63,012 nt of DNA from positions 37,870-100,881 of the forward strand of contig NZ_KK211235.1 of NCBI RefSeq assembly GCF_000621205.1. The letters are read 5' to 3'. Below the pieces are notes generated by a model. The model searched no databases and had not been told where the DNA came from. It was given only the letters and a program-made list of their open reading frames with translations. This document shows positions 38,344 through 47,328 of this stretch, one piece after another. Position 1 is the stretch's first letter; each line of letters begins with the position of its first letter. Source of the DNA: Halotalea alkalilenta DSM 17697. Its GTDB lineage: Bacteria > Pseudomonadota > Gammaproteobacteria > Pseudomonadales > Halomonadaceae. Made by a program: the position numbers and the translations under genes.

Positions 38344-38864
38344 GCCAGACATCCAATGCCCTGCCGAGCTTCATCTGCATCGAGACGGGCGACGGTGCGC
38401 TACCCGTGGCGGTGGCGTGGACACTCGCCGATGGCCGGGTCAAGCACACCTTGATCCAGCCGCTCGAAAGCTGGCTGGAAGAAGAAGACATCGCCCTTGG
38501 CGACTATGACGAAGAGACGCTGCACACCCTCGGTGTGCGACCGCTCGATGTGATCCGCGAACTCGAGGCCGATCACGATGGCGCAACGCTCTACGTCAAC
38601 GGCGTCGGCGAAGAGTTCGAGGCGCTCGAGAGGCTCTTCGATGAGTACTCGCTCGACCCGATGGTCGAGCTCGCGCCCGCCCACCAGCTCTACGCTGAAC
38701 TCGACGCCGCCCAGTGGGAGGACGAGCGCCGAAGACTGCTCGATGAGCGCGGCCTGACGCCGCTCAACGCCGAGCACGAAGTGGAGGTGATGCTGCTGCT
38801 GCACCAGCGATTCGCCGACCAGCTGCCGGACGATTTCGCCCTCGACGACGAAAGCTTCGGCTAG
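38340..38864 (+). CDS. Uncharacterised protein coupled to TatD, possibly a degenerate DEDD-exonuclease fold
   Basis: A 174-residue acidic cytoplasmic protein that I do not recognise. Its pattern weakly follows RNase H-like DnaQ exonucleases: FICIETGDGALPVAVAW (about 11-27) where a DxE strand would be, YVNGVGEEFEALERLF (about 85-100) like the ExoII helix, and NAEHEVEVMLLL (about 143-154) like the HxxxxD helix. The catalytic acids are not clearly kept. It starts within the tatD stop codon (ATGA), so it is co-translated with a nuclease. Confidence 0.75.
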   Translation: MSQTSNALPSFICIETGDGALPVAVAWTLADGRVKHTLIQPLESWLEEEDIALGDYDEETLHTLGVRPLDVIRELEADHDGATLYVNGVGEEFEALERLFDEYSLDPMVELAPAHQLYAELDAAQWEDERRRLLDERGLTPLNAEHEVEVMLLLHQRFADQLPDDFALDDESFG

Positions 38865-38885
38865 CGCGCTTCGGCGCCGGCGCGC

Positions 38886-40391
38886 TCAGGCGTTCGAGGC
38901 AAGCCCGGACACCGCGCGCCGGCGCGATACCTTGTCGCAGACCCAGTAGAGCAGTCCGCCGCTGATCGAGCCGGTGAACCAGCCGTAGTCATAGAACCAG
39001 CCGAGCCGGCCGGTGATGATCGCGATCAGGCTGAGCCCGGCGGGGATGCAGAAAGCGATGAAACCGGCGGCATTCCAGGCCGGGTAGACGCCGTCGCGAT
39101 AGAGCCCGATCACGTCCAGGCGCTGCCTGCGCACCACGAAGTAGTCCACCACCATCACCCCGGCGATCGGTCCGAGCAGGCTCGAGTAGGCCAGTAGCCA
39201 GTTGGAGTAGATCGCCTCGACGCTGACGTCGGAGACGATCACGCCAAGCCGCTTGAGCAGCTCGTGGCTCATCAGCAGCAAGCCGATCAGTCCGGTCAGC
39301 ATCACCGCGCGGCTGCGGCTGATCAGCCGAGGCGCGAGGTTCTGCAGGTCGTTGGTCGGCGACACCACGTTGGCGGCGGTGTTGGTCGAGAGCGTGGCGA
39401 GCACGATCAGGATCATCGCGACGATCACGAGCCATGGCTCACCGATCGCACCGATCAGGGTGACCGGATCGGAGACCGTATAGCCGACCAGCGTCGGCGA
39501 GGCAGCGGTCATCACTACCCCGAGCGCCGCGAACACGAACATCGTCAGCGGCAGCCCCAAGATCTGCCCGACCACCTGGGCACGCTGGCTTTTGACGTAG
39601 CGGCTGAAGTCGGGAATGTTCAGCGAAAGCGTCGCCCAGTAGCCCACCATCGCAGTCACCCCGGCGAGGAAGTGCCCCACCGTGCTCTCCCCTGCCGGCC
39701 GGGTCGGCGGCGAGGCCAAAAGCTCAGCGACCGAGACCTTGCCCAGCGCCCACCAAAGGAGCGCCAGCGAGACCAGCAGCAGCACCGGCGCCGAGAGCGT
39801 CTCCAGCCATTTGATCGACTCGAAGCCGCGGATCACCACGTAAAGATTCATCGCACCGAAAAGCACGAAGCCGATCACGTCGCCGGCGGAGCCGAGCGAG
39901 CGCCAGCTCTCGGACAGCGCACCGAACAGCAGGCTGATCGCCATGCCGCCGAACATCGTCTGGATGCCGAACCAGCCACAGGCGACCAGTGCGCGAATCA
40001 GCGCGGGCACGTTGGAGCCGGTGATACCGAAGGAGCTGCGCAGCAGTACCGGAAAAGGCACCCCGTAGCGAGTGCCCGCCACCGCGTTGAGCGTCAGCGG
40101 AATCAGAATGATCAGGTTGGCGAGCAGGATCGCCATCAGTGCCTCGAACACGCTGAGCCCGAAATAGGCGGTGAGCACGCCGCCGAGGGTGTAGGTCGGC
40201 ACGCAGATCGCCATGCTGGTCCACAGCGCCGCGACGTGCCAGGTATTCCAGCGCCGCTCGCTGATCCGGGTCGGCGCCAGATCGAGGCTGTAGCGCGGGC
40301 TGTCGAACAGATCGTCACCAGGGTGCAGCTCGACCTGTCCATCTCGCTCGATCAGCGTGGAGACCGGCTGCCGCGAAGTCGAAGTGCTCAT
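38886..40391 (-). CDS. NCS1-family nucleobase permease of the Rut operon
   Basis: A 501-residue inner-membrane NCS1 (cytosine/allantoin/uracil-type) transporter with about 12 membrane segments. RISERRWNTWHVAALWTSM near the N-terminus and SLNIPDFSRYVKS in the middle are NCS1 hallmarks. It ends the rut operon, 82 bp after rutF, and replaces RutG, which in E. coli belongs to the unrelated NCS2/UraA family. It is expected to import uracil, thymine or a related pyrimidine. Confidence 0.9.
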   Translation of the reverse strand: MSTSTSRQPVSTLIERDGQVELHPGDDLFDSPRYSLDLAPTRISERRWNTWHVAALWTSMAICVPTYTLGGVLTAYFGLSVFEALMAILLANLIILIPLTLNAVAGTRYGVPFPVLLRSSFGITGSNVPALIRALVACGWFGIQTMFGGMAISLLFGALSESWRSLGSAGDVIGFVLFGAMNLYVVIRGFESIKWLETLSAPVLLLVSLALLWWALGKVSVAELLASPPTRPAGESTVGHFLAGVTAMVGYWATLSLNIPDFSRYVKSQRAQVVGQILGLPLTMFVFAALGVVMTAASPTLVGYTVSDPVTLIGAIGEPWLVIVAMILIVLATLSTNTAANVVSPTNDLQNLAPRLISRSRAVMLTGLIGLLLMSHELLKRLGVIVSDVSVEAIYSNWLLAYSSLLGPIAGVMVVDYFVVRRQRLDVIGLYRDGVYPAWNAAGFIAFCIPAGLSLIAIITGRLGWFYDYGWFTGSISGGLLYWVCDKVSRRRAVSGLASNA

Positions 40392-40473
40392 GCGGGGTCC
40401 TCATCTGGGCGGACGCTGGCGTCCGTTGGAGAGTTGTCGTTGTGTATACCCAGCCCTGAACGCAGTGGCCCGG

Positions 40474-41001
40474 CTACTCGGCCTCGAGCCGATGGAAGCG
40501 CCGCTGGAAATAGTGCAGCGAGGCCGCGGGCGCAGCCTGCGAATGGATCTCCTCCACTGGGCAGATCAGCACGTCGTGGCTGCCCTCGGCGATGACCCGA
40601 GAGATCCTGCAGGCGAAGCTGACCAGCGCGCCCTCGAGCGCCGGCGTGCCGTTGTCGAGCACGCGCCAGCGCCCTTCGAGAAAACGCTCGGACATCGGTG
40701 TCCTGCCACCGAAGCGCTCCGCCAGTGCCACCTGCCCGGCGGCGAGCACGTTGACGCAGAGCTTGCCATTGCCGATCACCAGCGGATGCGCCGAGGCGGC
40801 TCGATTGAGACAGACCAAAAGGGTCGGCGGCGTGTCGCAGACGCTGCACACCGCCGTGGCGGTGAAACCGGCGCGACCCATCTCACCGTCGCTGGTGACC
40901 AGGTTGACCGCAGCGCCAAGCTGCGCCATCGCGTCGCGAAAGTGCTGTCGGTCGGGCCCCGTCAGACGGGGGGACGGCTGCTCGAGAACGCTCTGCTGCA
41001 T
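40474..41001 (-). CDS. rutF: Flavin reductase RutF
   Basis: A 175-residue NAD(P)H:FMN reductase domain supplying reduced flavin to RutA. Motifs: FRDAMAQLGAAVNLVTSDGEMGRAGFTATAVCSV, TPPTLLVCLNRAASAHP and FAVN-like LCVNVLAAGQ. Three in-frame starts exist; ATG 41001 has GGAG six bases upstream and is preferred over 41013 and 41028. It lies 42 bp after rutD and before the permease gene. Confidence 0.92.
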   Translation of the reverse strand: MQQSVLEQPSPRLTGPDRQHFRDAMAQLGAAVNLVTSDGEMGRAGFTATAVCSVCDTPPTLLVCLNRAASAHPLVIGNGKLCVNVLAAGQVALAERFGGRTPMSERFLEGRWRVLDNGTPALEGALVSFACRISRVIAEGSHDVLICPVEEIHSQAAPAASLHYFQRRFHRLEAE

Positions 41002-41043
41002 GCTTGTCTCCATGGGTGGCGCCACCACGTGGCGCCGGATCGA

Positions 41044-41820
41044 TCAGGATTGAAGGAACTCGACCAGCCGCCGGTCGAATTCGTCGCTCGCGGTGACGCT
41101 GCAGGCGTGGCCGCCATAGTCGAGACACTCGAAGCGCCCCTGCGGCATCAGTTCGGCGAGGCGCCGGGAGGCAGTCCACGGCACCAGCACGTCGTCGCGA
41201 GCGGTGATCACCAGCGTCGGCGTTTCTATCTCCGTGATCCAACTGCGTGCGTCGAATCCCGCCAGCGCCTCGATCCGCTTGAGTACGTTGCCGGCACCGG
41301 GAAAATGGGCCAGGTGGCTGGCCTGCTCGCGATCGACCCGCTCGGCGTTGGCCGACAGCCAGTCGGCCGGGAACAGGAAGATCGGCTGCGCAGCCAGGTA
41401 GGCCCTGGCACCGACCTTGGTGAGCAGCGCGATACGCGCATCGAAGCAGCGCCGGCTGTGGCTGTCCAGGCTCACCCAGCCGCCAGCCACCACCAGCCGC
41501 CTGAGCAGCGCCGGGCGCTTGCGCGCGAGCCACAGCCCGACCAGCCCGCCGAAGGCGTGACCGACGAAGTCGAACCGCTCCAGACCGAGCGATTCAGCGA
41601 GTTCGACCACCTCCTCGGCCATGTTCTCGACGCTGTAGCCCTCAGGCAGTACCGCAGCGCTCTGTCCGGTGCCGAGCTGATCGTAGAGCAGCACCCGGAA
41701 GCCGGCCCCGAGCGCCTCGACCTGCGGGAGCCAGTAGGCGCCGGCACCGCCGAGGCCGGCCGACATCACCACCACCGGCGCCTCGGGATCCCGACTGCCG
41801 AGCCATTCATAGTGGAGCAT
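41044..41820 (-). CDS. rutD: Aminoacrylate hydrolase RutD
   Basis: A 258-residue alpha/beta-hydrolase of the uracil pathway that speeds hydrolysis of aminoacrylate or a similar intermediate. The nucleophile elbow is VGHAFGG, with Ala89 instead of the usual Ser, as I recall for E. coli RutD (GHALGA). The His-like base is in GGHACS near the end. ATG 41820 shares one base with the rutC stop (TGATG), so the longer frame to 41907 is not used. Confidence 0.9.
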   Translation of the reverse strand: MLHYEWLGSRDPEAPVVVMSAGLGGAGAYWLPQVEALGAGFRVLLYDQLGTGQSAAVLPEGYSVENMAEEVVELAESLGLERFDFVGHAFGGLVGLWLARKRPALLRRLVVAGGWVSLDSHSRRCFDARIALLTKVGARAYLAAQPIFLFPADWLSANAERVDREQASHLAHFPGAGNVLKRIEALAGFDARSWITEIETPTLVITARDDVLVPWTASRRLAELMPQGRFECLDYGGHACSVTASDEFDRRLVEFLQS

Positions 41821-42221
41821 CAGGCCCCGCTCCCGGCGGTGCCGATGTGGGCGATGGTGGCGATCTCGACCAGCGCGTCGGGCTTGACCAGGCCGCACTG
41901 GATGCAAAAACGCGCCGGCTTGTCGCCGGGAAAATACTCGGCGTAGACCTGGTTGATCGCCGCGTAATGCGTCCAGTCGGTGATGAAGATCGAGTTGAAG
42001 GTGACGTCCGACATGTTGCCGCCGGCGGTTTCGATCACGGTCTTGATCGTCTCGAGCACATGGCGCGTCTGAGCCGCTGGGTCACCGACGTGAACCACGT
42101 TGTTGTCTGCGTCGAACGGCAGGGTACCGGAGACGTAGACCACGCCATCGGCCAGTGTGCCGGGGACGAAGGGAGCGATCGGCGTAGTGGTACCTGGTGG
42201 AATGACGACCTGCTTGGGCAT
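41820..42221 (-). CDS. rutC: RidA-family protein RutC
   Basis: A 133-residue Rid/YjgF protein of the pyrimidine ring-opening pathway, proposed to act on 3-aminoacrylate peracid or aminoacrylate. Motifs: [22 protein letters not shown] near the start, and [19 protein letters not shown] with the conserved Arg and Cys near 103-107. It lies 38 bp after rutB and overlaps rutD by one base. Confidence 0.93.
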   Translation of the reverse strand: MPKQVVIPPGTTTPIAPFVPGTLADGVVYVSGTLPFDADNNVVHVGDPAAQTRHVLETIKTVIETAGGNMSDVTFNSIFITDWTHYAAINQVYAEYFPGDKPARFCIQCGLVKPDALVEIATIAHIGTAGSGA

Positions 42222-42259
42222 GGAGCGACTCCGTTTTCAGCGCTGTGGGTAGGTTCTGA

Positions 42260-43000
42260 TCAGGCCTGCTGGGTTTCCAGCCGCGGCGAAGTGACTAAGG
42301 CGTTGCAGAAGGTCTCGACGTTGGAGACCCAGCCGAAGAACGTCTCGACGTTGTAGACCGCGGCCTCATGGGCGGCACGCGGGCCCGCCTGATGAGCGGC
42401 ATCCTCGAGCAGCACGCCGAAGTATTCGAGGAAGTAGCCGTCGCGCAGGGTCGATTCGACGCAGACGTTGGTGGCGATTCCGGTGAACACCAGGGTGCGG
42501 ATGCCGCGCGAGCGCAGGGTGCTGTCGAGCGGGGTGTTGAAGAACCCGCTGTAGCGCGGCTTGTGCATCACGATGTCGCCGGGCTCGGGCTTGAGCGCTG
42601 CGACCAGCTCGAAATCCCAATCGCCCTTGGAGAGCAGCTTCTGCGCCATCCCGGGGTTGGCGCGCATGGTCTTGAGCGCATTGGATTTGTGCCAGTTCGG
42701 CGAACCGGGGCCGCCGGCTTCGACGTAGTCGGGGTCCCAGCCGTTCTGGAAATAGATCACCGTGATTCCCGCGGCGCGGGCGGCGGCGACCGACTGCTTG
42801 ATCTTCTCGATCACCGGCCCCGTATGGCTGACGTCGAAGCCGGCGAGGTCGAGATAGCCGCCCGGGGTGGCGTAAGCGTTTTGCATGTCGACCACGATCA
42901 GCGCCGTGCTCGCCGGGTCGAACACCAGCGGCTCGGGACGGGCAGCGAGCGTGAGCCCACGGCCGGCGGGGATGAATTCGGGACGGACTGCTTCACTCAT
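42260..43000 (-). CDS. rutB: Ureidoacrylate amidohydrolase RutB
   Basis: A 246-residue isochorismatase-fold cysteine amidohydrolase that cleaves (Z)-3-ureidoacrylate. The triad is Asp38 (VVDMQNAY), Lys147 (MHKPRYSGF) and Cys180 (IATNVCVES). It begins inside the rutA stop (ATGA). Length and motifs agree with E. coli RutB. Confidence 0.95.
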   Translation of the reverse strand: MSEAVRPEFIPAGRGLTLAARPEPLVFDPASTALIVVDMQNAYATPGGYLDLAGFDVSHTGPVIEKIKQSVAAARAAGITVIYFQNGWDPDYVEAGGPGSPNWHKSNALKTMRANPGMAQKLLSKGDWDFELVAALKPEPGDIVMHKPRYSGFFNTPLDSTLRSRGIRTLVFTGIATNVCVESTLRDGYFLEYFGVLLEDAAHQAGPRAAHEAAVYNVETFFGWVSNVETFCNALVTSPRLETQQA

Positions 43001-44109
43001 TGCGCGGCCTCCTCGACCGGTGCCTCGGCCCGCGCCGCAGCGACGGTGCCCTGGCGACAGTGCATCAGCGGTTGGATCCGCTGGCCGAAGGTCTCTACCC
43101 CTTCGATGAAATCATCGAAGGTCAGCAGTACCCCTTCGACTCCCGGCATCTCGCTGATCTCGTCGAGCATCCGCGCGACGTGCTCGTAGGAGCCGATCAG
43201 CGTGCCCATGTTGATGTTGACCGCGGAGGTCGGATCGCTCATCTGGCGTACGTTGGTATCGCCACCTGAACGGGTATCCTTGCTGGCCTGGTCGGTGAGC
43301 CAGGCGAGCGCCTCCTCGTCGGCCCCCGCCTTGTAGTATTCCCACTTGGCCCGCGCCTCTTCGTCGGTCTCGGCGCTGATCACCATGAACAGCGCGAAGC
43401 TCTTCACCTCGCGTCCGGACGCTTCGGCTGCGGCGTGCATGCGCTCGGCGGCGGGAGCGAAGGCGGTCGGCGTATTGACGCCCTTGCCGAAGCAGAAGTT
43501 GAAATCGGCGTGGCGGGCGGAGAAAGCCATTCCCGCCTCGCTCTGCCCGGCGCAGATCAGCTTCATGTCCTCACGCGGACGCGGGCTCAGCCGGCAATCG
43601 TCCATCTCGAAGAACTCACCCTTGAAGTCGCTTTTGCCATCGCGGCAGAGCTCCTTGAGCACCTGGACGTACTCATCGAGATAGGCGTAGCGCTTGGAGA
43701 AGTAGTCATCGCCCGGCCACAGCCCCATCTGCGAGTACTCGGGCTTCTGCCAGCCGGTGACCAGGTTGAGGCCGAAACGGCCGTTGGAGATCGAATCGAT
43801 CGTCGCCGCCATCCGTGCGACGATCGCAGGCGGCATCACCAGGGTGGCGGCGGTGGCGTAGAGCTGGATCTTGGAGGTGACCGCGGCGAGCCCAGCCATC
43901 AGCGTGAACGACTCGAGATTGTGGTCCCAGAACTCGGTCTTGCCGCCGAATCCACGCAGCTTGATCATCGACAGGGCGAAGTCCAGGCCGTGTTTTTCCG
44001 CACGCTGCACCACTTCCCGGTTGAGTTCGAAGGTCGGCTTGTATTGGGGAGAGTTCTCGGAGATCAGCCAGCCGTTGTTGCCGATCGGAATGAAGACACC
44101 AACTTTCAT
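42997..44109 (-). CDS. rutA: Pyrimidine monooxygenase RutA
   Basis: A 370-residue flavin-dependent (luciferase-like TIM-barrel) monooxygenase that opens the uracil or thymine ring between N3 and C4 using reduced FMN from RutF. Motifs: [15 protein letters not shown] at the N-terminus, [11 protein letters not shown] and [23 protein letters not shown] 44109 is the family start; the frame runs on to 44190 without homology. First gene of the operon, facing the RutR-type operator about 135 bp upstream. Confidence 0.96.
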   Translation of the reverse strand: MKVGVFIPIGNNGWLISENSPQYKPTFELNREVVQRAEKHGLDFALSMIKLRGFGGKTEFWDHNLESFTLMAGLAAVTSKIQLYATAATLVMPPAIVARMAATIDSISNGRFGLNLVTGWQKPEYSQMGLWPGDDYFSKRYAYLDEYVQVLKELCRDGKSDFKGEFFEMDDCRLSPRPREDMKLICAGQSEAGMAFSARHADFNFCFGKGVNTPTAFAPAAERMHAAAEASGREVKSFALFMVISAETDEEARAKWEYYKAGADEEALAWLTDQASKDTRSGGDTNVRQMSDPTSAVNINMGTLIGSYEHVARMLDEISEMPGVEGVLLTFDDFIEGVETFGQRIQPLMHCRQGTVAAARAEAPVEEAAQ

Positions 44110-44242
44110 CCTGGATACCTCTCGCGTCGATAGCGTTCCAATATTGGGGGTGGCGCCATAAGCGCCGTTCTCAGCCCAATTCGCTATCAATCCCGATGCC
44201 AGAACGCCGTTTGAGCCGATGAATCAATCGCCTGCGATCGCT

Positions 44243-44287
44243 TTCGTTTGACCCAAAGGTCAAAAATGAACCGTAAGGTCAAACGAA
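44243..44287. promoter_or_regulatory. RutR-type operator complex
   Basis: TTGACC-N4-GGTCAA occurs exactly at 44248-44263, matching the RutR consensus half-sites, and a second near match TGAACC-N4-GGTCAA lies at 44267-44282. Their outer halves also form an 11-bp perfect inverted repeat (TTCGTTTGACC at 44243-44253, complement at 44277-44287). It lies between the divergent rutA and rutR genes. Confidence 0.85.
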
Positions 44288-44450
44288 TGCATCATCCTGG
44301 CGCAGGCGATGCACTCCAGGTGTGCAGCCCCTACCGGCCTGGCTCTGCTATGCTGGGCCACGCTTAGGGGAACGCTTGGCGAGCCTTCGCGCGCGCTCGT
44401 TCGGCGCTTCCCGACCATACCGACGTTCTCCAGTAGCGGACATCCAGGCC

Positions 44451-45104
44451 ATGAACGAGCTTCCTCCCCTCCCCCAGCGCAGCGCTCGCCGCCGCCCGCG
44501 CGCCAGCGAACTGAAGCGCGCCGCGATCGTCGACGCCGCGCTGGCGGAGTTCTCGCGCTACGGTCTCCATGGCGCCCGGGTCGAGACCATCGCCGAGCTG
44601 GCCGGCGTCTCGAAGACCAACCTGCTCTACTACTTCGCCTCCAAGGAGATCCTCTACGTCGAGGTGCTCAAGCGGATCCTCGATCAGTGGCTGGCCCCGC
44701 TCAAGGCGATGAGCGCCGAACAGGAGCCGCTCGACGCGATCGACGCCTATCTCAGCGCCAAGCTCGCCGCCGCCCGCGACCAGCCCGAGGCATCGCGGCT
44801 GTTCTGCCTGGAAATGATGCAAGGCGCGCCGCTGATCGCGCCGGTGCTCGCTGGAGAGCTCAAACAGCTGGTCGATGAAAAGAGCGAAGTGATCGCGGGC
44901 TGGATCGCGCAGGGCCGGCTGGCACCGGTCGACCCGCGTCAACTGCTCTATCTGCTCTGGGCGGCGACCCAGCACTACGCAGACTTCGCGACCCAGGTCC
45001 GGGCGCTATCCGGCAGTGGGCTCGAAGACCCCGCTTTCTTCGCCACGGCGCTTGCCACCCTGCGCCGCGCCGTGCTCGAAGGGCTGAAGCCGCGCGCGGA
45101 CTGA
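44451..45104 (+). CDS. rutR: TetR-family regulator RutR
   Basis: A 217-residue TetR regulator. The N-terminal helix-turn-helix is about 22-68 (KRAAIVDAALAEFSRYGLHG, IAELAGVSKTNLLYYFASKE); the C-terminal domain belongs to the RutR/YcdC type that binds uracil or thymine. It is divergent from rutA across a matching operator. ATG 44451 is chosen; the frame remains open upstream to 44322 with unrelated sequence. It converges with epmC, the two stops being 2 bp apart. Confidence 0.92.
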   Translation: MNELPPLPQRSARRRPRASELKRAAIVDAALAEFSRYGLHGARVETIAELAGVSKTNLLYYFASKEILYVEVLKRILDQWLAPLKAMSAEQEPLDAIDAYLSAKLAAARDQPEASRLFCLEMMQGAPLIAPVLAGELKQLVDEKSEVIAGWIAQGRLAPVDPRQLLYLLWAATQHYADFATQVRALSGSGLEDPAFFATALATLRRAVLEGLKPRAD

Positions 45105-45106
45105 AC

Positions 45107-45703
45107 TCAGGCCGGCATCCCTGCCGCTTCGAGTATCGCCCGTGCCTGGTCGCGAGCGCGCTCGAAGCTGCCGCCCTGGCCGAATCCGATGTCGAGCGCA
45201 CGGTGCAGCGCGGCTGCACGGGGAGAGAGACCATGCGTGCGTAGCCAGGCCGCACGGGCTTCGACACGCAGCCGGAATGCCTCCCGATCGACCTCGACGC
45301 TGCCGCCCAGGTTGTCGGCGCTGACGTTGAAGCGTCGCCGACAAGCCTCGGTGAACAAAAGCTCCACCGCCTGAGGAGCGACCTCGGCGGCCTCGAAGGC
45401 TTGCTGCTGGTCTTGGTCACGGCCATCGGGCAGGTACCAGTAGCCGTAATCCTCGAGCATTCGCCGCTGCGGTCCCGCGATGCACCAGTGACTGATCTCA
45501 TGCAGCGCGCTGGCGAAGAAGCCATGGGCGAAGATGATCCGATGATAAGGGTGCTCGGCGTCCCTCGGGCTATAGAGCGGCTCGCTGCCGCCGCGAACCA
45601 GGCGGGTGGCATAGGTGTCGGCGAAGATCCCATCGAACAGCGCGATCAGCGCCTCGATCTGCTGATCTTCGCTGCACTGGGAAATGGACTGGGTTGAGCT
45701 CAT
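45107..45703 (-). CDS. epmC: Elongation factor P hydroxylase EpmC
   Basis: A 198-residue protein of the YfcM/EpmC family that hydroxylates the lysylated lysine of EF-P. Diagnostic strings are RLVRGGSEPLYSP, DAEHPYHRIIFAHGFFASALHEISHWCIAG, with the HExxH-type metal site, and LEDYGYWYLPDGRD. ATG 45703 is used; the frame extends to 45781. The partners epmA and epmB are not in this window. Confidence 0.92.
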   Translation of the reverse strand: MSSTQSISQCSEDQQIEALIALFDGIFADTYATRLVRGGSEPLYSPRDAEHPYHRIIFAHGFFASALHEISHWCIAGPQRRMLEDYGYWYLPDGRDQDQQQAFEAAEVAPQAVELLFTEACRRRFNVSADNLGGSVEVDREAFRLRVEARAAWLRTHGLSPRAAALHRALDIGFGQGGSFERARDQARAILEAAGMPA

Positions 45704-45894
45704 CAGAAAAGCATCCGTCAATGGCGCCCGCCAAGGCTCGGTCGAGCCGTGGGCGAGAGATCCGAAGCGCCCGGGGCGCACGATTCGGCGCGAATTATAC
45801 CTTCCGTCATCGCCATTTGACCGAATGGTTTGCTAGCGCGTATCAACACACCCTAGAATCCCGCTCCCTTCGATCCAACCCGGAGCTTCCCTTG

Positions 45895-47328
45895 GTGTCC
45901 CTTTCCCCCGCTCTGCCCCGCATCGATCGCATCCGTGCCAGCCGTCGACTGTGCCGGCTGGCGCTGCCGATCTGCGGTGCCCAGCTGGCGCAGATCGGGG
46001 TCAGCACCAGCGGCATCGTGATGGCGGGCCGCTCGAGCACCGTCGATCTCGCCGCGGTCTCGATCGGCGCGAGTCTCTGGGTACCGCTGATGCTGTTCAT
46101 GAGCGGTACCATGATCGGACTCACCGCGGTGGTCGCCCAGCTGCTCGGCGCGGGCCAGCTCGAGCGCATCCGCGTACAGGTCCACCAGGCGGGCTGGATC
46201 GCGCTGGCGATGGGCTCGATCGCAGCCTGCGCGCTCTTCTGGCTGCCATCCGCGGTATTCGCGCTGATGGGCATACCGCCGGAGATCGCCAGCGCCGCCG
46301 AAGCCTATCTGCTCGCCGTCGCCTTCGGCATGCCAGCACTGGCCGGCTACCAGGCGCTGCGCGCCTATTCGGACGGTTTCAACCACACCCGCCCCGCGCT
46401 CTGGTTCAGCCTGCTCGGTCTCGCGGTCCATCTTCCCCTCGGACTATGGCTGATCTTCGGCGGCGCCGGTGTGCCACCGCTGGGCGCGCTGGGCTGCGGC
46501 ATCGCCACTGCGGTCTCGATGTGGGCAAGCCTGTTCGGCATGCTGGTCTACACCAAGCGCGCGCGAATCTACCAGCGGGTGGCACTGTGGCGCGGGCTGA
46601 CCGCGCCACAGCCGGCCCAGCTCCTCGCCCTGCTGCGCCTGGGGCTGCCGATCGGGGTGGCGATCTTCGCCGAGGTGACCATGTTCGCGGTGGTCGCGCT
46701 GCTGATCGCCGCCTATGGCACCGTGGTGATCGCAGCCCATGAGGTGGCGCTCAATTTCACCTCGATCCTGTTCATGATGCCATTGGCGGTAGGCATGGCG
46801 CTGACCATCCAGGTCGGCACCCGGCTCGGCGAGGGGCGTCCAGGAGCGGCGAGCCAGGAGGCCTGGAACGGGCTTTGGATCGCGCTGGCCGCAGCGCTCG
46901 CCAATGCCTTGGTGGTGGCGCTGTTCGCGCGCCAGGTAGCTGCGCTCTACTCCGCCGAACCGGCGGTGCTCGAGCTGGCGGTGGAGCTTTTGTACCTGGC
47001 GGTGCTGTTCCAGGTCTCGGACGCACTGCAGATCGGCATCGCCGGCGCCCTGCGCGGCTACAAGGATACCCGCGCGGTGATGCTGATCACGCTGTTCGCC
47101 TACTGGGTCGCGGGCCTCGGCAGCGGCTTGGCGTTCGGCCGGGGAGTGCCGGGGGCGTTCGACGGCCTCGGCGTCCATGGCTTCTGGATCGGCCTGATCG
47201 TCGGCCTCTCCACCGCAGCGGCCTTGCTCGCCCTGCGCCTGCGCCGGGTCTCTCGACGCCGTCTCGATGACCCGACCCCGCATCCGTCCGCCGCAGCGCC
47301 CCCACCCTCGTTCCCAGCCAAGCAGTAG
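45895..47328 (+). CDS. MATE-family multidrug exporter, NorM-like
   Basis: A 477-residue inner-membrane protein with about 12 hydrophobic segments in two similar halves, of the NorM branch of MATE cation-coupled exporters (LALPICGAQLAQIG, VAQLLGAGQ, LRLGLPIGVAIFAEV, AHEVALNFTSI). The open frame reaches 45694 but overlaps epmC's leader; GTG 45895 with GGAG nine bases upstream is chosen, and TTG 45892 is also possible. Substrate unknown; sodium or proton coupling by family. Confidence 0.9.
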   Translation: MSLSPALPRIDRIRASRRLCRLALPICGAQLAQIGVSTSGIVMAGRSSTVDLAAVSIGASLWVPLMLFMSGTMIGLTAVVAQLLGAGQLERIRVQVHQAGWIALAMGSIAACALFWLPSAVFALMGIPPEIASAAEAYLLAVAFGMPALAGYQALRAYSDGFNHTRPALWFSLLGLAVHLPLGLWLIFGGAGVPPLGALGCGIATAVSMWASLFGMLVYTKRARIYQRVALWRGLTAPQPAQLLALLRLGLPIGVAIFAEVTMFAVVALLIAAYGTVVIAAHEVALNFTSILFMMPLAVGMALTIQVGTRLGEGRPGAASQEAWNGLWIALAAALANALVVALFARQVAALYSAEPAVLELAVELLYLAVLFQVSDALQIGIAGALRGYKDTRAVMLITLFAYWVAGLGSGLAFGRGVPGAFDGLGVHGFWIGLIVGLSTAAALLALRLRRVSRRRLDDPTPHPSAAAPPPSFPAKQ

